Source: Azolla caroliniana (Eukaryota; Polypodiophyta). Taken from it: DNA of 64,000 nucleotides. The position numbers and the translations under genes were made by a program. Below the pieces are notes generated by a model. That model saw only the letters and a program-made list of their open reading frames with translations. It was not told the origin of the DNA and did no database searches. Shown piece after piece: positions 31,276 to 41,398 of the stretch. Every line of letters begins with the position of its first letter. Position 1 is the first letter of the stretch. The stretch covers positions 9,176,001 to 9,240,000 of the forward strand of contig JBHGNT010000009.1 in assembly GCA_043228905.1 (NCBI GenBank), given 5' to 3'.

Positions 31276-32600
31276 AAACACGGCATCGACTACGATGAGA
31301 CGTTTGCGCCGGTCGCGAAAATGACGATCGTCCGTGTTTTGCTGGCAGTAGCTGCGGCGAAGGGGTGGCACTTACATCAGATGGATGTAAAGAATGCGTT
31401 CCTGCAAGGTGACCTTGAGGAACAGGTGTACATGGTACAGCCCCCCGGATTTCACTTCGGAACGAACTCCTCGGCAGTATGCCGACTGAATAAGTCCCTT
31501 TACAGACTAAAGCAAGCCTCGCGTGCCTGGAACGCGAAGATCACGCAACAACTGCGTCGGATGGGCTTCGTCACGTCAAAATCGGACTCTTCCCTGTTCA
31601 TCCGGAAAGGTCGACTCGGACCAGTTAGTATTCTACTATATGTTGATGACTTGGTCATCACCGGCGCCGACCTAGGTGAAATCGACCACGTGAAGCTCCA
31701 GCTTGCGGCATCGTGCGACATGAAGGATCTGGGGGACCTTCATTACTTCCTCGGGATCGAAGTGGTCCGTACCCCCGAAGGCATATTGATCAGCCAACGT
31801 CATTACATGCTGAGTATGCTCTTCAAATTCGGGATGGCCAACTGTAAGTCCGTCTTGACTCCTCTGGACAGAACCGTCAAGCTTCGTCCCGATACGGGAA
31901 AGGTATGCGACCCGACGAGGTTCCGACAAATTGTCGGAAGCCTCATATACTTGACCATCACCCGACCCGACCTCAGTTATCCGGTCAGGGTGATCAGTCA
32001 GTTCATGGCGCGACCTACCGAGGAGCACCTTCAGTGTGCGCAACGCATACTTCGGTATGTCAACGGTACTAAGGACCGGGGACTACTATATCGGACCGGT
32101 GCAGCCGCGCAGTTAGTCGGCTACACCGATGCTGATTGGGCTGGCAACGCCGCCGATCGCCGATCCACGTCCGGATACGCGTTCTCCCTCGGGAGTGCTG
32201 CGATCGCGTGGAGCAGTAAGAAGCAGCCGACAGTTGCACTGTCGAGCACCGAAGCGGAGTACCGAGGAGCGGCTGTCGCGACATGCGAAGCCATATGGTT
32301 GAAGCGGCTACTTAAGGACCTACAAGAGGAGGTGTCAGATCCAACGACGATCTACTGCGACAACCTCAGCAGCATCCAGCTCGTGAAAAACCCCGTTTTC
32401 CACGCACGGACCAAGCACATTGAGGTGCACTACCATTTCGTTCGTGAGCGTGTCCTTTCCGGTGAAGTCGAACTTCAGTACGTTCCGACGGATCGGCAGG
32501 CTGCCGACATCTTCACCAAGCCTCTTGGTCTGGACAAGTTGCAGCAATTCTCAGGTGCGCTCGGGTTGCGTCACCTTGACGTGCCGAACTTGAGGGGGAG
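31276..32600 (+). CDS. element F reverse transcriptase-RNase H
   Basis: One uninterrupted frame after the TAG (first ATG 31321). RT: GWHLHQMDVKNAFLQGDL, LNKSLYRLKQASRAWN, the catalytic box ILLYVDDLVITGAD, DLGDLHYFLGIEVVRTPEG, YLTITRPDLSYPV, CAQRILRYVNGTKDRGLLY. RNase H: LVGYTDADWAGNAADRRST, WSSKKQPTVALSSTEAEYRG, IYCDNLSSIQLVKNPVFHAR, TKHIEVHYHFVRERVLSGEV, QAADIFTKPLGLDKLQQF, with its Asp/Glu/Asp active-site residues. Ends with the conserved LDVPNLRG, whose codons form the first polypurine tract. These enzymes copy element RNA to DNA inside the particle. Confidence 0.95.
32586..32600 (+). other. first (internal) polypurine tract of F
   Basis: GAACTTGAGGGGGAG, overlapping the last RNase H codons. 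Without a neighbouring LTR it is probably a relic of the ancestral 3' end. Confidence 0.7.
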
Positions 32601-33120
32601 AACAGTCCCGAACGACCAAGCAAAGCAGCAGGAAAGGAGCGGACACCGCGACACCGAGTCGGTTGTCGAGTTCGACATTGGATCGGCTGAAGAAGCCGAG
32701 GGCGGACCCGCGGAAAGGTTCGGAAGCAGACATAAGGGGAGCAACCGAAGGAGAGAGCCGAAGCCAACCACGCATGAGGAGGATGACGCCATCAAGGGCG
32801 AGAAGACCGAAGACGAGTTGGAGACAGCCAACTCGGACGAGAGCAAAGACCGATCGGAGGTAGCCGAGTCGGTTCGGATGTTTGATTCGGACACACGGAA
32901 TCAACCGAGGCCCAAGCGGAAGAAAAGGCAGCAGAAGAAGCGTCAACACCGCAACAACAGAAGAGTTGATGAGGGCCACATGAGCAGACAAGCCGACCGG
33001 AAGGGTCGAAGTGCGCGGAGTCGAACAGGTCGAGGAGCGCGAGCGAGGCGTGAAGCCAGGAGGAACCGGTGTTGTGAAGATCCCAAAGAGCCTCAAGTTG
33101 AGCTTGAGGGGGAGTGTTGA
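32601..33120 (+). CDS. element F 3' tail frame (charged, Arg/Lys-rich), fused to RNase H
   Basis: The RNase H frame continues for about 170 codons past NLRG. The tail is acidic at first (EEDDAIKGEKTEDELE), then strongly basic (PKRKKRQQKKRQHRNNRR, RSARSRTGRGARARREARR), and stops at TGA inside the LTR terminus TGTTGA. The basic runs resemble nuclear localisation or nucleic-acid-binding segments, but that is inference. It is shared with E (25318-25646) and, more decayed, G (47427-48169); C has a short version. I recognise no domain. Confidence 0.7.
33101..33114 (+). other. second (LTR-adjacent) polypurine tract of F
   Basis: AGCTTGAGGGGGAG immediately before the 3' LTR start TGTTGAGA; by position the active plus-strand primer. 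Confidence 0.9.
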
Positions 33121-33504
33121 GAGACAAGCTCAACATCGGCCGGATCGGCTGAAGAAGCCGAGGACCGGATCGGTTGGGACCAATCGGTTAGGCCGAGTGC
33201 GTAAACCGGGAGGTCGTTAGGAAAGATATTCCGTGAGGAATATATTTGGGAGTTAGTGTAGGGGCTCTTGATGAGCATTGAAGTACTGTCAGTACTTCGG
33301 TCATTCCTTTTAGGACTTGTATAAAAGTGCTCACTGAGCATGTCTTATGTACACAGAGATTGAGTATTATTGTGAAATATAGTTTTTTGTGTTCTCTCTC
33401 TCTGTCTCTCCTGCGTATACCGTGTAAGCTCAAGCTCTCCATTAAACTTGTGTTTCCTTCCTCTGTTCTGTCTTCATACCTGCTTCCGCACGCTACTTTC
33501 TACA
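33115..33504 (+). repeat. 3' LTR of element F
   Basis: 390 bp, no length difference from the 5' LTR. Followed by GATCC. Confidence 0.97.
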
Positions 33505-33509
33505 GATCC

Positions 33510-34317
33510 CAAGTTTTGTGGCATGGATCGATGTAAGTGGCAATCTCTTGCTTGAGGGTCTTGTTGAGGCGTTTGGTGAGGCCATTTGTCTACATATGGT
33601 ATGGGGCCAAAAACAACTGTTGGACACCTAGTTGAGCTGCAACGGCGTTGAGGACATCCCCAAGGGACTGACGGCCTTGATTAGATAATAGTTGGATGGG
33701 GTAACCATGCTAAAAAATTACCTTGTGCAAAAGTTGGGAGACGATTTGTTGGTGTAGTGACGTCAGGGATGACCCTAGTTTTAGCCCATCTAGTGAGGTA
33801 TTCGGTTATGACTAGAATATACTTGTTGCCCGTGGGGGTTTCAGGGAAAGGTCCCATGAAATCCCATTCGACGAGCTCGAAAGGCGATGTGACGGTGATG
33901 GGCTAGAGCGTTCCGGTGGGCTTGCATGCAAGCTTGATGTGTTGACACAAAGCACATTGTTTGATGTAAGTGGAGACGGAGTGCCACATGTTGGGCCAAT
34001 CATACCTGACGCGTAATTTTTCAAGAACCTTGTGGAAACCTAGGTGGCCCGACAATGGGTGGTCGTGATAAAATTGGACGTACGTTTGTTGTAGGGCATG
34101 AGGGATGTAGAGGCAAGACTCGTGATACGCCTAAATGAAGAACACCAAGTTATCGCTAAGCATGAACCGTCATTGATGGGTTATCTCTTGGATTGTGGGG
34201 TTGTGTTGCTTAAGTGTACGAGTTGTGGCAGCAACAGTGGAAGATCGGACGGCTCGAAGAGAAATTGGACAGCTACCTAGAAGTTGGCACAAGAGACACT
34301 ATCAATGACCAAATTTG
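33510..34317 (-). pseudogene. element H integrase (broken)
   Basis: From right to left on the minus strand: HDHPLSGHLG (zinc-region His), WPNMW, CALCQHIKLACKPTG (Cys pair), WDFMGPFPET with the first catalytic Asp, ILVITEYLTRW, then a decayed QGRQSLGDVLNA with the second acid lost, and GLTKRLNKTLKQEIATYI where the catalytic Glu of TE.LN is replaced by Lys. Several stops. It continues at 27838 beyond element F. Confidence 0.88.
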
Positions 34318-35350
34318 TTACATCTTTCCAATAGGAGAGGGTAAATTGATAATCTTGGAGTGCCAACATCCATTGCAGCAAGAGACCCGAGGGGTAAGGT
34401 TGATAGATAAGAGAAAGCAAGGGTTGGTGGTCAGTCTCAACCATAACCTGTCCGCCATGAAGGTTTGCGTGAAAAAATTGGAAAGACCAAACAATCGCAA
34501 GTTGTTCCTTCTCGGTGGTTGAGTAGTTGCATTCAGCCGGTCCGGTGTAAAAGTTCGGCTAATGAAGGTGACTGCCTTTTCTTGTCCGTGGCAATCAACT
34601 TGTAGGATGAAAGCTCCTAACCCATGGTTTGAGGCGTCTATCTGCAACGTGAATGATTGGTCAAAAGTTAGGATGGGCGAACAACCCGATTCCTGGACCA
34701 TTGTTTTGAGGCGACAAAAGTTATCTTCACAAGCAGGATTCTAAACAAAGGACACATCTTTCTTCAAGAACTCGAAGTGGGGGAAAGTGACAAAGGCGAG
34801 GTTCAAGATGAATCGAAGGGAAAAGGTGATCATGCCCAAAAAAATTTGGAATGTTTTTATTGAGGTGAGGCGGGGGTAGTCAGTGATGGCAGCGACCTTT
34901 CCAGGGTTTATACAGATTCCGTCACCAAAGATGATGATGAAGCCAAGAAAATGGAGGTCGTTGTTTCCCCAACGACACTTCTTCCATTGGAGTTGCAAGT
35001 TCTGCTGAGTTATGCGAATGAGGACTTCAGCGAGAGTTTGTAGATGGTCCTCCCAAGTGGTAGTGCGGATAACGATGTGATCGAGATAAATGAGGGTGGC
35101 GAAGATGGAGTTGGCCATGCATTGGAATGTGTTGCTGGCATCAAATAGGTCGAACGGCATGAAGGTGAACTGGAATAGCAAGGTGTCAAAAGGCTTTAGA
35201 GGGATCTGCCAGTATCCCGAGGCTAAGTCGAGGGAGGTGAAATAACGGGAGCCACTGAGCTGATCCAAGAGGTCATCCACGCGAGGGAGAGGGTAGAGGT
35301 ATGGATAGTGACTTTGTTGAGAGGCTTGAAGTCGGTGCAAAAGCAAAAGG
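34318..35350 (-). pseudogene. element H reverse transcriptase-RNase H (broken)
   Basis: 34741-35346 has the RT core: YPLPRVDDLLDQLSGSRYFTSLDLASGYWQI, MPFDLFDASNTFQCMAN, then the position of the catalytic box reads IYLDHIVI (second Asp of Y.DD replaced by His), CRWGNNDLHFLGFI, and KTFQIFLGM. 34318-34701 has RNase H: TLQIDASNHGLGAFILQ. These motifs and order are Ty3/gypsy. The stop at 34741 and frame changes make it non-functional. The N-terminal part is across solo LTR J at 35858-36090. Confidence 0.9.
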
Positions 35351-35857
35351 TGTCATCGTCTTTCTTGACAAGTTTGAGAGGAATAGCCTCGACCACAATC
35401 AAGACTCAAAAACTTTATGAAAACACTTACATCGAGGAGGCGACACAGGATGTTTACGTGGAAAAACCCTAATAGGGAAAAACCACAGGAGCCCATAGAC
35501 TCCAACTATCACTATATGAGGAAGGAGGTACAACAGGAGACTCAGAGGCAACAACCTCGAGCTCTATGTCTTCGCCAACCAACGGTTACAACAGAAACTA
35601 ATTTTGTACCTCACTCTCACTCTCTCTTTCTCACATTCTGTGTACAACGATGATACAACAACTACCACTACTAAAGTGATTGCCCTAAGTCATATTTATA
35701 ATTTTATTAATTTTGGGCTATTTACAAATATAGCCTCAATAGGCTCACCATGAAACATATTTACACATATATCCTTGGATCCGGTTTACACCGAATTCAC
35801 TCGATCCGGTTTCCGGTTCTCATACGGATCCCATCCGGAGGGACCGAATTCCCAACA
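35351..35857 (-). mobile_element. solo LTR J (copia A/D-like) in the RT of H
   Basis: 507 bp, TGTCATCG...TTCCCAACA on the plus strand, flanked by AAGG(T) on both sides (35347-35350 and 35858-35861). Contains the family features TTTACGTGGAAAAACCC, CAACCTCGAGCTC, a TC-rich stretch (35616-35640), CTATTTACAAA and the terminal CCATCCGGAGGGACC motif. No internal region. H's RT motifs continue in register on both sides. Confidence 0.9.
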
Positions 35858-36263
35858 AAGGTGGGGTTCTGAAACCCAATCGTTGGTGGAAGGAATGATA
35901 ATACCTTTGGCGAGCATGTCAATGATGGCAACATCGATGCAATCGTGGTCAAGGGGGGAAAATTGACGGGTACCCATGCAAATGGGGGTGGCGTCCCCAG
36001 TATGAATGGCATGTTGTACTGAGAAAGAGATAGTAGGAGCATGAGTGGGTTGGAGGGCTAATGACGGAAAACAATCTAACAATTGGCTGATGGAGATCAA
36101 TTGCTCCTATGGATTGAGGGCCACCTGGAGTTGGCTAAGGTGGGGGACAAGGGGGCTATTGTGTAGGAGGGGGGGCGGGGGAGCTCGTGGGACAAGAAGT
36201 TATTGGGCAGCAAAATCAATCATAGTGTGATGCTTGAGGAACCAATCACAACCTAAGGTGAGG
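35858..36263 (-). pseudogene. element H protease end and RT start (broken)
   Basis: At 36230-36262 the minus-strand frame has LTLGCDWFLKHHTMIDFA, the ILG.DWL...H...IDF pattern ending gypsy proteases. 36100-35786 follows with LQPTHAPTISFSVQHAI and LAKGIIIPSTNDWVSE, the region just N-terminal of the RT fingers (the family's ...IIRPS.SPW). The protease start lies beyond the G insertion at 48639. Confidence 0.85.
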
Positions 36264-36359
36264 GTAGAGAGTAGTGGTGTGACTCTTGACCTTTGAGTAA
36301 TCATAGATTCTCAAGAGGTGTGTTCACACGTTGCCCTATGTTGAGCTTGATTCTCAACA
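36264..36359 (-). repeat. 96-bp fragment of a C-family LTR
   Basis: Matches the last 96 bp (plus-strand sense) of the C LTRs (GTAGAGAGTAGTGGTG...GATTCTCAACA; compare 9586-9681). It lies exactly between H and the truncated 5' LTR of G, in head-to-head orientation with G. Confidence 0.88.
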
Positions 36360-36644
36360 AATATTGCACTAGGCAGAATTAGTGCCAGGCTCATTTATGA
36401 GCATTCAAGTACTAATTGGTGCTTGTGACAGCCCACTCGTTAGGTCTTGTATAAAAACTGCTCCATGAGCACGGTGTATGTACAGAGTTTTCATTATTTG
36501 TAATAGAAATTGTTGTCTGCTCTCTCTGTCTCTCTCTCTCATCACCATCACCATTCTCTGTGTTTACCTAACTGTCGACTTTCCGAAACCCGATTGTGTA
36601 CTCTGTGTCTATTGCATACGATTCCGCACACGTATTCTTTTACA
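36360..36644 (+). repeat. 5' LTR of element G (5'-truncated)
   Basis: 285 bp, corresponding to 48358-48638; the first about 188 bp of the LTR are missing and replaced by the C-type fragment. TATA box TATAAAAA near 36450. The PBS follows (TGGTATCAAAGC at 36645, one mismatch). Confidence 0.9.
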
Positions 36645-36761
36645 TGGTATCAAAGCACGAGGGTTGAGACTCCTCTACAGCTGACAGAAAAGCAAGCGAA
36701 CAAGACAGAGACAAGGCTTCTCGTTTTTCAGAAAAGAAAAGATAGGAACTTGGACCAAGGA

Positions 36762-37935
36762 ATGGGAAGCTCGTGTCCAATTGAAAAGCTCAACAGGAGC
36801 AACTATGCATTTTGGTCGTACAAGATGCACTAGTACCGGCTTGGCCATAGTTACTGGAGTTATGTCAAAGGAGCTAATGATGCATCACCTGAATCAACAC
36901 GCAAAGATTTCCCGGCCTGGGAACAGGCGACGAGTAGAGTTGTCTACTGCTTTGCATCTTGTGTGAGTGATCTACTTCTGAGCTACATTCGGGATGCCAG
37001 GACACCGAAGGATGCTTGGGGAAATCTGAAGAAGATTTTCGATGCAAGAACCATAGCAAGAAAGCTTCAGCTCAGGCAGGAGCTGAGCAATGTCTGACAA
37101 AGAGACATGTTGGTGGCTGACTACACCTCCAAGATCAAGAAGATCTGTGACTCCCTCACCTCCGTCAACATGAACGTCGAGGAGGACGAAACGGTGCAGT
37201 TTGCTTTGGAGGGTTGGTGTCAAAGTTTGGAGCATTCCGAATGGTGGTCTGCACTAGGGAGAATACACCTTCGGTTTTTGAGCTTCAATCGATGTTGCTC
37301 GTAGAAGAAAACCACTCGGGTGCATCGACGAGTACGCACACTTACAACAAGATGTTGTACACGGAGGTGGAGAGACCTCGTGGACGTGGTGGACGAGGTG
37401 GGTCGGTGCATAATGGAAGCGGCCGACATGAGCCAAACTTGAGCATAATCAAAATGCTGACAATTGTTTCGGACCCTCCACAAGTAGGGGGAGTCAAGGC
37501 GGCGTTGGAGGTCGGCAAGGAAAGGTCACGACAGACTATTGGTACTATGGCCAAAAGGGCCACACACAGAGCGAGTGCTGGAAATAGCGACCCGATTTGC
37601 ACAAAGATAGATCTAGCCGAGGAGATGCAGATAGGTGTAAGAGATCATTGTACGCCGATGGCTTGGGGCGAGCTGAAACGGGCCCAGCCTCTCTCATGAA
37701 GCACAATGCCAACTCGATGGCGGTGAGCACCTCAAGGTCGAATGAGGTGTGGTATGTGGATTCAGGCGGATCGAACCACATGACGAATCACAAGGAGTGG
37801 TTCTTGACTCTGGAAAAGTCGGAGCAGCCAGGAGTTGTTGAAATTAGCGATGACACCCCTCACCCCATCGAACATATCGGAGACGTCCCTTTAAGCCATG
37901 TCGGCCAAAAATGGATAATGAGGAATGTCTAGCAT
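36762..37935 (+). pseudogene. element G Gag-protease (broken)
   Basis: MGSSCPIEKLNRSNYAFWSYKMH, then a TAG. RTPKDAWGNLKKIFDART and LRQELSNV, then a TGA. DMLVADYTSKIKKICDSL, then a frame shift near 37200. An Arg/Gly-rich zone (RPRGRGGRGGS) follows. The zinc knuckle is visible only with a frame change near 37530-37580. The protease reads VWYVDSGGSNHMTN (DSGG). Position and order match F closely. Confidence 0.87.
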
Positions 37936-39471
37936 GTGCCGACAATCACCAAGAACTTGGTGTCAATCAAACAAATTGTCGATCAGGGCGTGCAAGTTCG
38001 ATTTACTCATCTTGGGTGCTTCATAGAAGAAGAAGGCATGATAATTGCGCAAGGGCGTCAAGAAGGGAGGGTATTCATCCTCGAGACCAACAACGTAGGC
38101 ACCGTTATGTTTGCAAAAGGGCAGAAAGTTGAATTAGATATCGACCTGTGGCACAAGCAGTTCACCCATGTCAACTTCCCGCGACTTTGAGAGATACAGA
38201 CGAAAAACATCATTTTCAGATTTCCGAACGGGAGACCGATCGAAAGATCAAGTGCCTAAAGTCCGATGGCGGAAAAGAGTACTTTTCTGACCAGTTCTCT
38301 AGCTATCTGCAAAAGGAAGGAATTCGACGCGAAATTTCATGCAGATACACACCGGAGTAGAACGGTGTGGCTTAGTGGAAGAATCGGACGATCGAAGAAG
38401 CGGCCAGCGCAATGCTTGAAGAGAAGCATATGCCGAAGTTTTATTGGGCCAAAGCCGTCAGGAGAGCGATATACCTGTAGAATAGGATTTCTGCAAATGG
38501 AGGAGTGTCACCACACGAGCTGTATTTTGGGAAGAAACCGAATTTGGCACACTTGAGGGTATTCGGTAGGATAGCATATGTGCATGTGCTATCCTACCGA
38601 GGAGAAGTTAGATGCGCAAGCCGAGAAGTGCATTCTCGTCGGCTAGTCGGATGAGCAAAAGTGTTATAAGTGTTATAACCCCGGAACGAAAGAGGTGCGA
38701 GTAAGCCGAGATGTCGTTTTCGACAAGTTGGCTTCGTGGTACTTGCCTCAATCTCCAACCCTCATCCACACCATTCCGAATTCTGAGGATGAGGATAGTG
38801 AGGCCGAGTTGCACCTAAATGAGGACGAAATCAGAGCTCTACAAGAGAGCCCAATTTCATTTCGGCTAAGTGGGTCGAATGAGTGACTGAGTCAAACAGA
38901 CCAGTCAGAGTATGAGCCGGCGAGTAGTGGACACTCATCCATGCAGTCCCCAGGCCAAAAAACAAGGAGACGGTTTACGCGCAAGGAGAAGGGGAAGATG
39001 ACGATGCCGAAGTACGACATAGAGGCCGAAATATCGGATCAAAGCAAATCCAACACGGTCGAAAGCAATGAGGGACCTCCGAAAAAGAGGTTGAAATCGG
39101 TCAAGAGGGCCAAGAAATCAGGTAACCAAGGATTGCATTGATCCACCCGCCAAAAGAATCCCATAATTCGGTACAGATATGGCGCATCATTACGCGTATA
39201 TGGCGAAGGTGGTAGATGTGCATGAGTCGGAGAGCAACGCGGAAGCGGCGGAGGACACAAATTGGTGTGCCGCAATGGAGGAAGAGATTTGAGCATTATT
39301 GGAGAACAAGATTTGGGATCTGGTTGACACCCCCAAGGGTGTGAAGCCAATCAGATGCAGGTGGATGTACAAGGTCAAGTACAACGCCGACAGCTCAGTC
39401 AACCGCTATAAGGCCTGATTGGTGGCCAAGGGCTATGCGTAGAAACACGACATCGATTACGATGAGACCTT
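37936..39471 (+). pseudogene. element G integrase and RT N-terminus (broken, deleted)
   Basis: VPTITKNLVSIKQI and DLWHKQFTHVNFPRL, then a deletion of roughly 100 codons near 38220 (zinc-module cysteines and first catalytic Asp lost). The core resumes with CLKSDGGKEYFSDQF, CRYTPE and a stop; the Glu region follows with another stop. MPKFYWAKAV and ELYFGKKPNLAHLRVFG are present. The linker reads KTRRRFTRKEKGK. The RT N-terminus appears in fragments (CRWMYKVKYN) up to DETF, where element D begins. Confidence 0.86.
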
Positions 39472-39476
39472 CATGC

Positions 39477-40079
39477 TGACGAGAAATATGCGGAATAATC
39501 TCCGGCCACAACCGAAACGTACATCACTTGATGGCAATCAAACATAGAAGAAATGGGAATGGAGGTAAGTACACAAACCGAAAGAGAATACACAGGATGT
39601 TAACGTGGAAAACCTTGAGAAGGAAAAACCACAGGAGTCCACAGATTCCAAACTATCACTATGTCAAGGAGTACAACAGGGAGCACAGAGGCAACGACCT
39701 CTTGCTCACAATCTTCGCCTGGCGGCGGTTACAATAGAGACATGCTCTGTATCGCTCTCTCTCTCTCCCTCTCAGTACAGTCGTAACACCAATAACTCTA
39801 TACAAAGATAATAACGGCAACTATGATGCTTAAACACATTGTTTGCCCTAGGTCACATTTATACTAATATGTCATTAGGACTATTTACAGATATAGCCCC
39901 AATGGGCTCTCAGAAACATATCTACATATATGTCCTTTCATCCGGTGAGAGGTTGTCACCGGGCCTGCAACATCCGGTTCTCACCGGGTCTTCCTTGCCG
40001 GGTACTCGTCATCCGGTTCTCATCGGGTCTTCCGATGTCGGCTCTTCGTATCCCATCCGGAGGGACCGAGATCCTAACA
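39477..40079 (-). repeat. 3' LTR of element D
   Basis: 603 bp; plus strand TGACGAGAAATATG...GATCCTAACA. Partner 45514-46120. CT tract near 39757-39775. Confidence 0.95.
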
Positions 40080-41398
40080 AACTCCCCCTTCACTCCAGCA
40101 TGGGATGCCTCGTCAATCCGATCCGCTTCCGGCATGCATCTAGCATGTCGGGCGTCAGCACCTTGGTCAGCATATCCGACTCGTTCTCCTCCGTGTGGAT
40201 CTTCATCAGCATGAATTCTCGGTCTTCTATTCGCTCCTGAATCCAGTGGTACCTCCGTTGGATGTGCTTCTTCTTGGAATGATACGTTGCGTTCTCCGCA
40301 AGGTGGATGGCACTTTGACTGTTGCAATAGAGCTGATATTCCTCTTGTCGGATCCCTAGCTCTTCGATGAAGTCCTTCATCCATAGTATTTCCTTGTCGG
40401 CTTCCACAGCCGCCATGTACTCTGCTTCCGTGGTTGACAACGCAACCGTCTTCAACAGCCTCGAGTGCCACAAAACAGCTCCCCCCGCATATGTCATGAC
40501 ATATCCAGATGTTGATCGGCTGGTATCTGCATCAGTCGACATATTTGAATCGGTGAAACTGTCATGTTGGGGTTTACTAGAGCTGAATCGGAGACACATG
40601 CTTGAGGTGCCTTTCAAGTATCGGAGTATCCATTTTACCGCATTCCAGTGCTCCTTGCCGGGATTGCTCATAAACCGGCTCACCACTCCGACTGCATATC
40701 CGATATCCGATCAGGTACACACCATAGCGTACATTAGGCTCCCGACGGCAGAGGCATATGGTATCTTCATCATATCCGCCTTCTCTGCCTTCGTCTTCGG
40801 GCTTTACTTACCGAATAACCTGCAATTTGCCGGAAGTGTCGATCCGACCAGTTTCGCATCTGACATGTTGAACCGCTGAAGCACCTTTGTCACGTACTTC
40901 TCTTGTGACAGCCACAGTTGCTTCGTTGGCCGGTCCCGGATGATATGCATCCCCAACATCTGTCTTGTCGAACCCAAGTCTTTCATTGAGAAGGCCCGGT
41001 TCAGGGCCTTCTTCAGCATCTGTATCTTGACTTGGTCTCGTCCGACGATCAACATGTCGTCCACGTACAAGAGGAGTATCAGGAAGTCTCCACCTTCGAA
41101 CTTCTTCACAAATATGCAGTGATCAGCCTGCGTCTTGTCGTACCCTTGATCGGTCATGCAGGAGTCAAACTTCTGGTACCATTGCCGAGGAGCCGGCTTC
41201 AACCCGTAAAATCTTTTCTAACCTGCAAACTAAGTGCTCCTTCCCTTTCTTCACAAATCCCTCTAGTTGTTGCATGTAGATCTCCTCTTCGAGGTCTTCG
41301 TGGAGGAACGTCGTCTTCACGTCTAACTGCTCTACCTCAAGGTTCATCCTTGCCGCTATGCTCAGCACCGTCCGGATGGAAGTCATCTTTACTACCAG
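40080..41398 (-). CDS. element D RT C-terminal part and RNase H
   Basis: From 41416 downward: VVKMTSIRTVLSIAARM, LEQLDVKTTFLHEDLEEEIYM-type segment, then in the next frame the catalytic LLYVDDMLIVGRD, QMLGMHIIRDRP, LWLSQEKYVTKVLQRFNM. After a frame change near 40690: FMSNPGKEHWNAVKWILRYL and RNase H with SFTDSNMSTDADTSRSTSG, VALSTTEAEYMAAVEADKE, YCNSQSAIHLAEN, KHIQRRYHWIQERI and ESDMLTKVLTPD, ending near 40090. The polypurine tract (GGGGGAGTT on the minus strand, 40080-40097) follows. The front of RT is across solo LTR K. Confidence 0.9.

Larger units (their letters stand above)
27839..33504 (+). mobile_element. Ty1/copia retrotransposon F (youngest, nearly complete)
   Basis: 5,666 bp, with 390-bp LTRs at 27839-28228 and 33115-33504 that differ at 6 sites by my count (about 98.5% identity) and a perfect target duplication GATCC (27834-27838 and 33505-33509). 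A complete PBS, Gag, protease, integrase, RT, RNase H and polypurine tract are present in copia order. Lesions seen: an in-frame TAG in Gag, a frame shift plus TAG after the integrase, and a TAG in RT. It is inserted in the integrase of gypsy H. Confidence 0.97.
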
